The position numbers and the translations under genes are program-made. This document shows, piece after piece, positions 6,511 through 6,941 of a stretch of DNA of 6,941 bases. The notes below the pieces were generated by a model, which was not told the origin of the DNA, made no database searches, and was given only the letters and a program-made list of their open reading frames with translations. The DNA comes from an uncultured Sutterella sp. Lineage in GTDB: Bacteria > Pseudomonadota > Gammaproteobacteria > Burkholderiales > Burkholderiaceae_F. Each line of letters opens with the position of its first letter. Positions within the stretch are counted from its first letter, which is position 1. The stretch is taken from assembly GCA_900552545.1 (NCBI GenBank), contig USAL01000099.1, positions 1 through 6,941 on the forward strand, read 5' to 3'.

Positions 6511-6558
6511 AAAAAAACGGCCCGCCAACCCAATGCCTTCACAGTGGGTCGGCTGACC
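6511..6558 (-). terminator. Intrinsic terminator of the minus-strand iscX-ending frame
   Basis: Read on the minus strand, GGTCAGCCGACCCA (6558-6545) pairs with TGGGTTGGCGGGCC (6532-6519) around a 12-base loop. Of 14 pairs, one is an A-G mismatch and two are G-U. One base later come seven Ts (6517-6511). The G-U pairs fold only in the minus-strand transcript, which fixes the direction. It begins 34 bases after the stop codon at 6592 and is what one expects at the natural 3' end of iscX, often the last gene of an isc operon. Confidence 0.8.
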
Positions 6559-6591
6559 GCCGCAGGGCTCAAACCGTGCGAACCTGATCGG

Positions 6592-6762
6592 CTAGCGCTC
6601 GTCGAGCCAGGCCTGGAGAATGGCCTCAAGCACGCGCTCGTTGCTCGCTTCGGGATCATCCTCGAAGTCGGGCAGCGCCAGAACACGCTCGCGCAACTCG
6701 CTCAAACGCAGCGTCGTCGGATCAAGATCCGGCTCGTTGTCGTAGAGCTCCTCGGCGATGTC
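6592..6762 (-). other. iscX: IscX (Fe-S cluster assembly) module, lacking its first residues
   Basis: The last 57 residues or so of the chimeric frame follow the small acidic protein IscX (about 66 residues), a partner of the cysteine desulfurase IscS that modulates iron-sulfur cluster assembly. The family pattern I-A-x-x-LYDxxPDxDPxTxR, then F-x-DDPxASNExxLEAILxxWLDE, is followed closely. Only the usual opening of roughly seven residues (M-x-WTD-type) is replaced by M16 sequence. The intact 3' end and terminator suggest this half retains its original location relative to downstream DNA. Confidence 0.78.
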
Positions 6763-6941
6763 GCGCGCGGAGCGGTTTTGCGTGCCCTTGAAAACCATGT
6801 GCTCGATGAAGTGGCTCAGGCCGTTTTCCTCCGGCAGCTCGTTCATGCTGCCCACCCGGACCCACACGCCCACCGTGCAGCTGCGCACATGCGTCAGGCG
6901 CTCGCCCGCCAGGCGCAGGCCGCCGGGCAGGGATACGGACT
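6592..6941 (-). CDS. Chimeric frame: M16 peptidase N-terminus fused to IscX, 5' end outside window
   Basis: One uninterrupted minus-strand frame enters at the right edge and ends with TAG at 6592. About 115 residues are visible. The first half is an M16 (pitrilysin/processing-protease-like) zinc peptidase N-terminus: LPGGLRLAGERL, CTVGVWVRVGSMNE, then the zinc motif HFIEH (6799-6813) in GLSHFIEHMVFKGTQ. Instead of continuing into the rest of the approximately 200-residue domain, it changes after SARDIAEE into LYDNEPDLDPTTLRL, ending ASNERVLEAILQAWLDER, which is IscX. The third zinc ligand, a Glu normally some 75 residues beyond HxxEH, is missing, so peptidase activity is not expected. Only about five to ten N-terminal residues should lie beyond the window. 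The GTG at 6888 is internal to the M16 sequence and is not a likely start. A real gene fusion, a deletion scar and a misassembly all fit. Confidence 0.75.
   Translation of the reverse strand, partial: SVSLPGGLRLAGERLTHVRSCTVGVWVRVGSMNELPEENGLSHFIEHMVFKGTQNRSARDIAEELYDNEPDLDPTTLRLSELRERVLALPDFEDDPEASNERVLEAILQAWLDER
6748..6941 (-). pseudogene. M16 zinc-peptidase N-terminal fragment
   Basis: About 60 residues of an insulinase/M16-family protein with the inverted zinc motif HxxEH (His, Glu base, His). GVGS-type sequence precedes it (here RVGSMNE) and the helix KGTxxRSAxDIAEE follows. In intact relatives the next residues are typically a M-D-x-x-G-G turn leading to the rest of the domain; here that is absent. 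DIAEE (6762-6748) could belong to either parent. Confidence 0.72.

Noticed and set aside
1..6941. CRISPR array, tRNA, rRNA, insertion sequence or attachment site
   Set aside because: I found no regularly spaced direct repeats of suitable length, no cloverleaf or rRNA sequence, no transposase or integrase motif, and no terminal inverted repeats bounding the odd joints.

Overview
The window is GC-rich with strong G/C preference at third codon positions. Its gene content (prfB directly followed by lysS, an xthA-type exonuclease III, a Tnr3/DUF4743-like Nudix protein) suggests a proteobacterium, most likely a betaproteobacterium of the Burkholderiales. A gut Sutterellaceae-like relative is plausible, but this is inference from protein resemblance only.

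Layout: 1-834 is the 3' part of prfB (release factor 2). After a 64-bp AT-rich gap comes a complete lysS (899-2428). The 139-bp gap that follows holds a hairpin just behind the lysS stop, a perfect GC palindrome and four 11-bp tandem repeats. Next are a complete Nudix hydrolase (about 2568-3404) and a complete exonuclease III (3487-4284). A 167-bp gap rich in inverted repeats leads to a MATE-family efflux gene (4452-5945). All of these are on the plus strand. Immediately after the MATE stop lies the C-terminal part of a LysR-type regulator with no start codon and no DNA-binding domain (about 5942-6442). On the minus strand, entering from the right edge, an open frame (6941 to 6592) begins as an M16 zinc peptidase and finishes as the Fe-S cluster protein IscX. 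Its well-formed intrinsic terminator lies at 6511-6558.

The left 4.3 kb looks like ordinary housekeeping DNA: translation termination, tRNA charging, nucleotide clean-up and base-excision repair. The right 2.5 kb is different and contains three apparent patchwork joints. (1) The MATE gene carries, in frame inside its second membrane segment, about 15 residues that read like the Q-loop region of an oligopeptide/dipeptide ABC-transporter ATPase. (2) The MATE stop abuts the middle of a LysR effector-binding domain. (3) The M16 N-terminus runs into IscX across a shared D-I-A-E-E motif. Two joints keep the reading frame and two sit at short stretches where the two families resemble each other. This could be real microhomology-driven rearrangement or an assembly chimera. 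It is the main thing to check here. I do not see a complete undescribed system such as a defence, CRISPR or biosynthetic locus.
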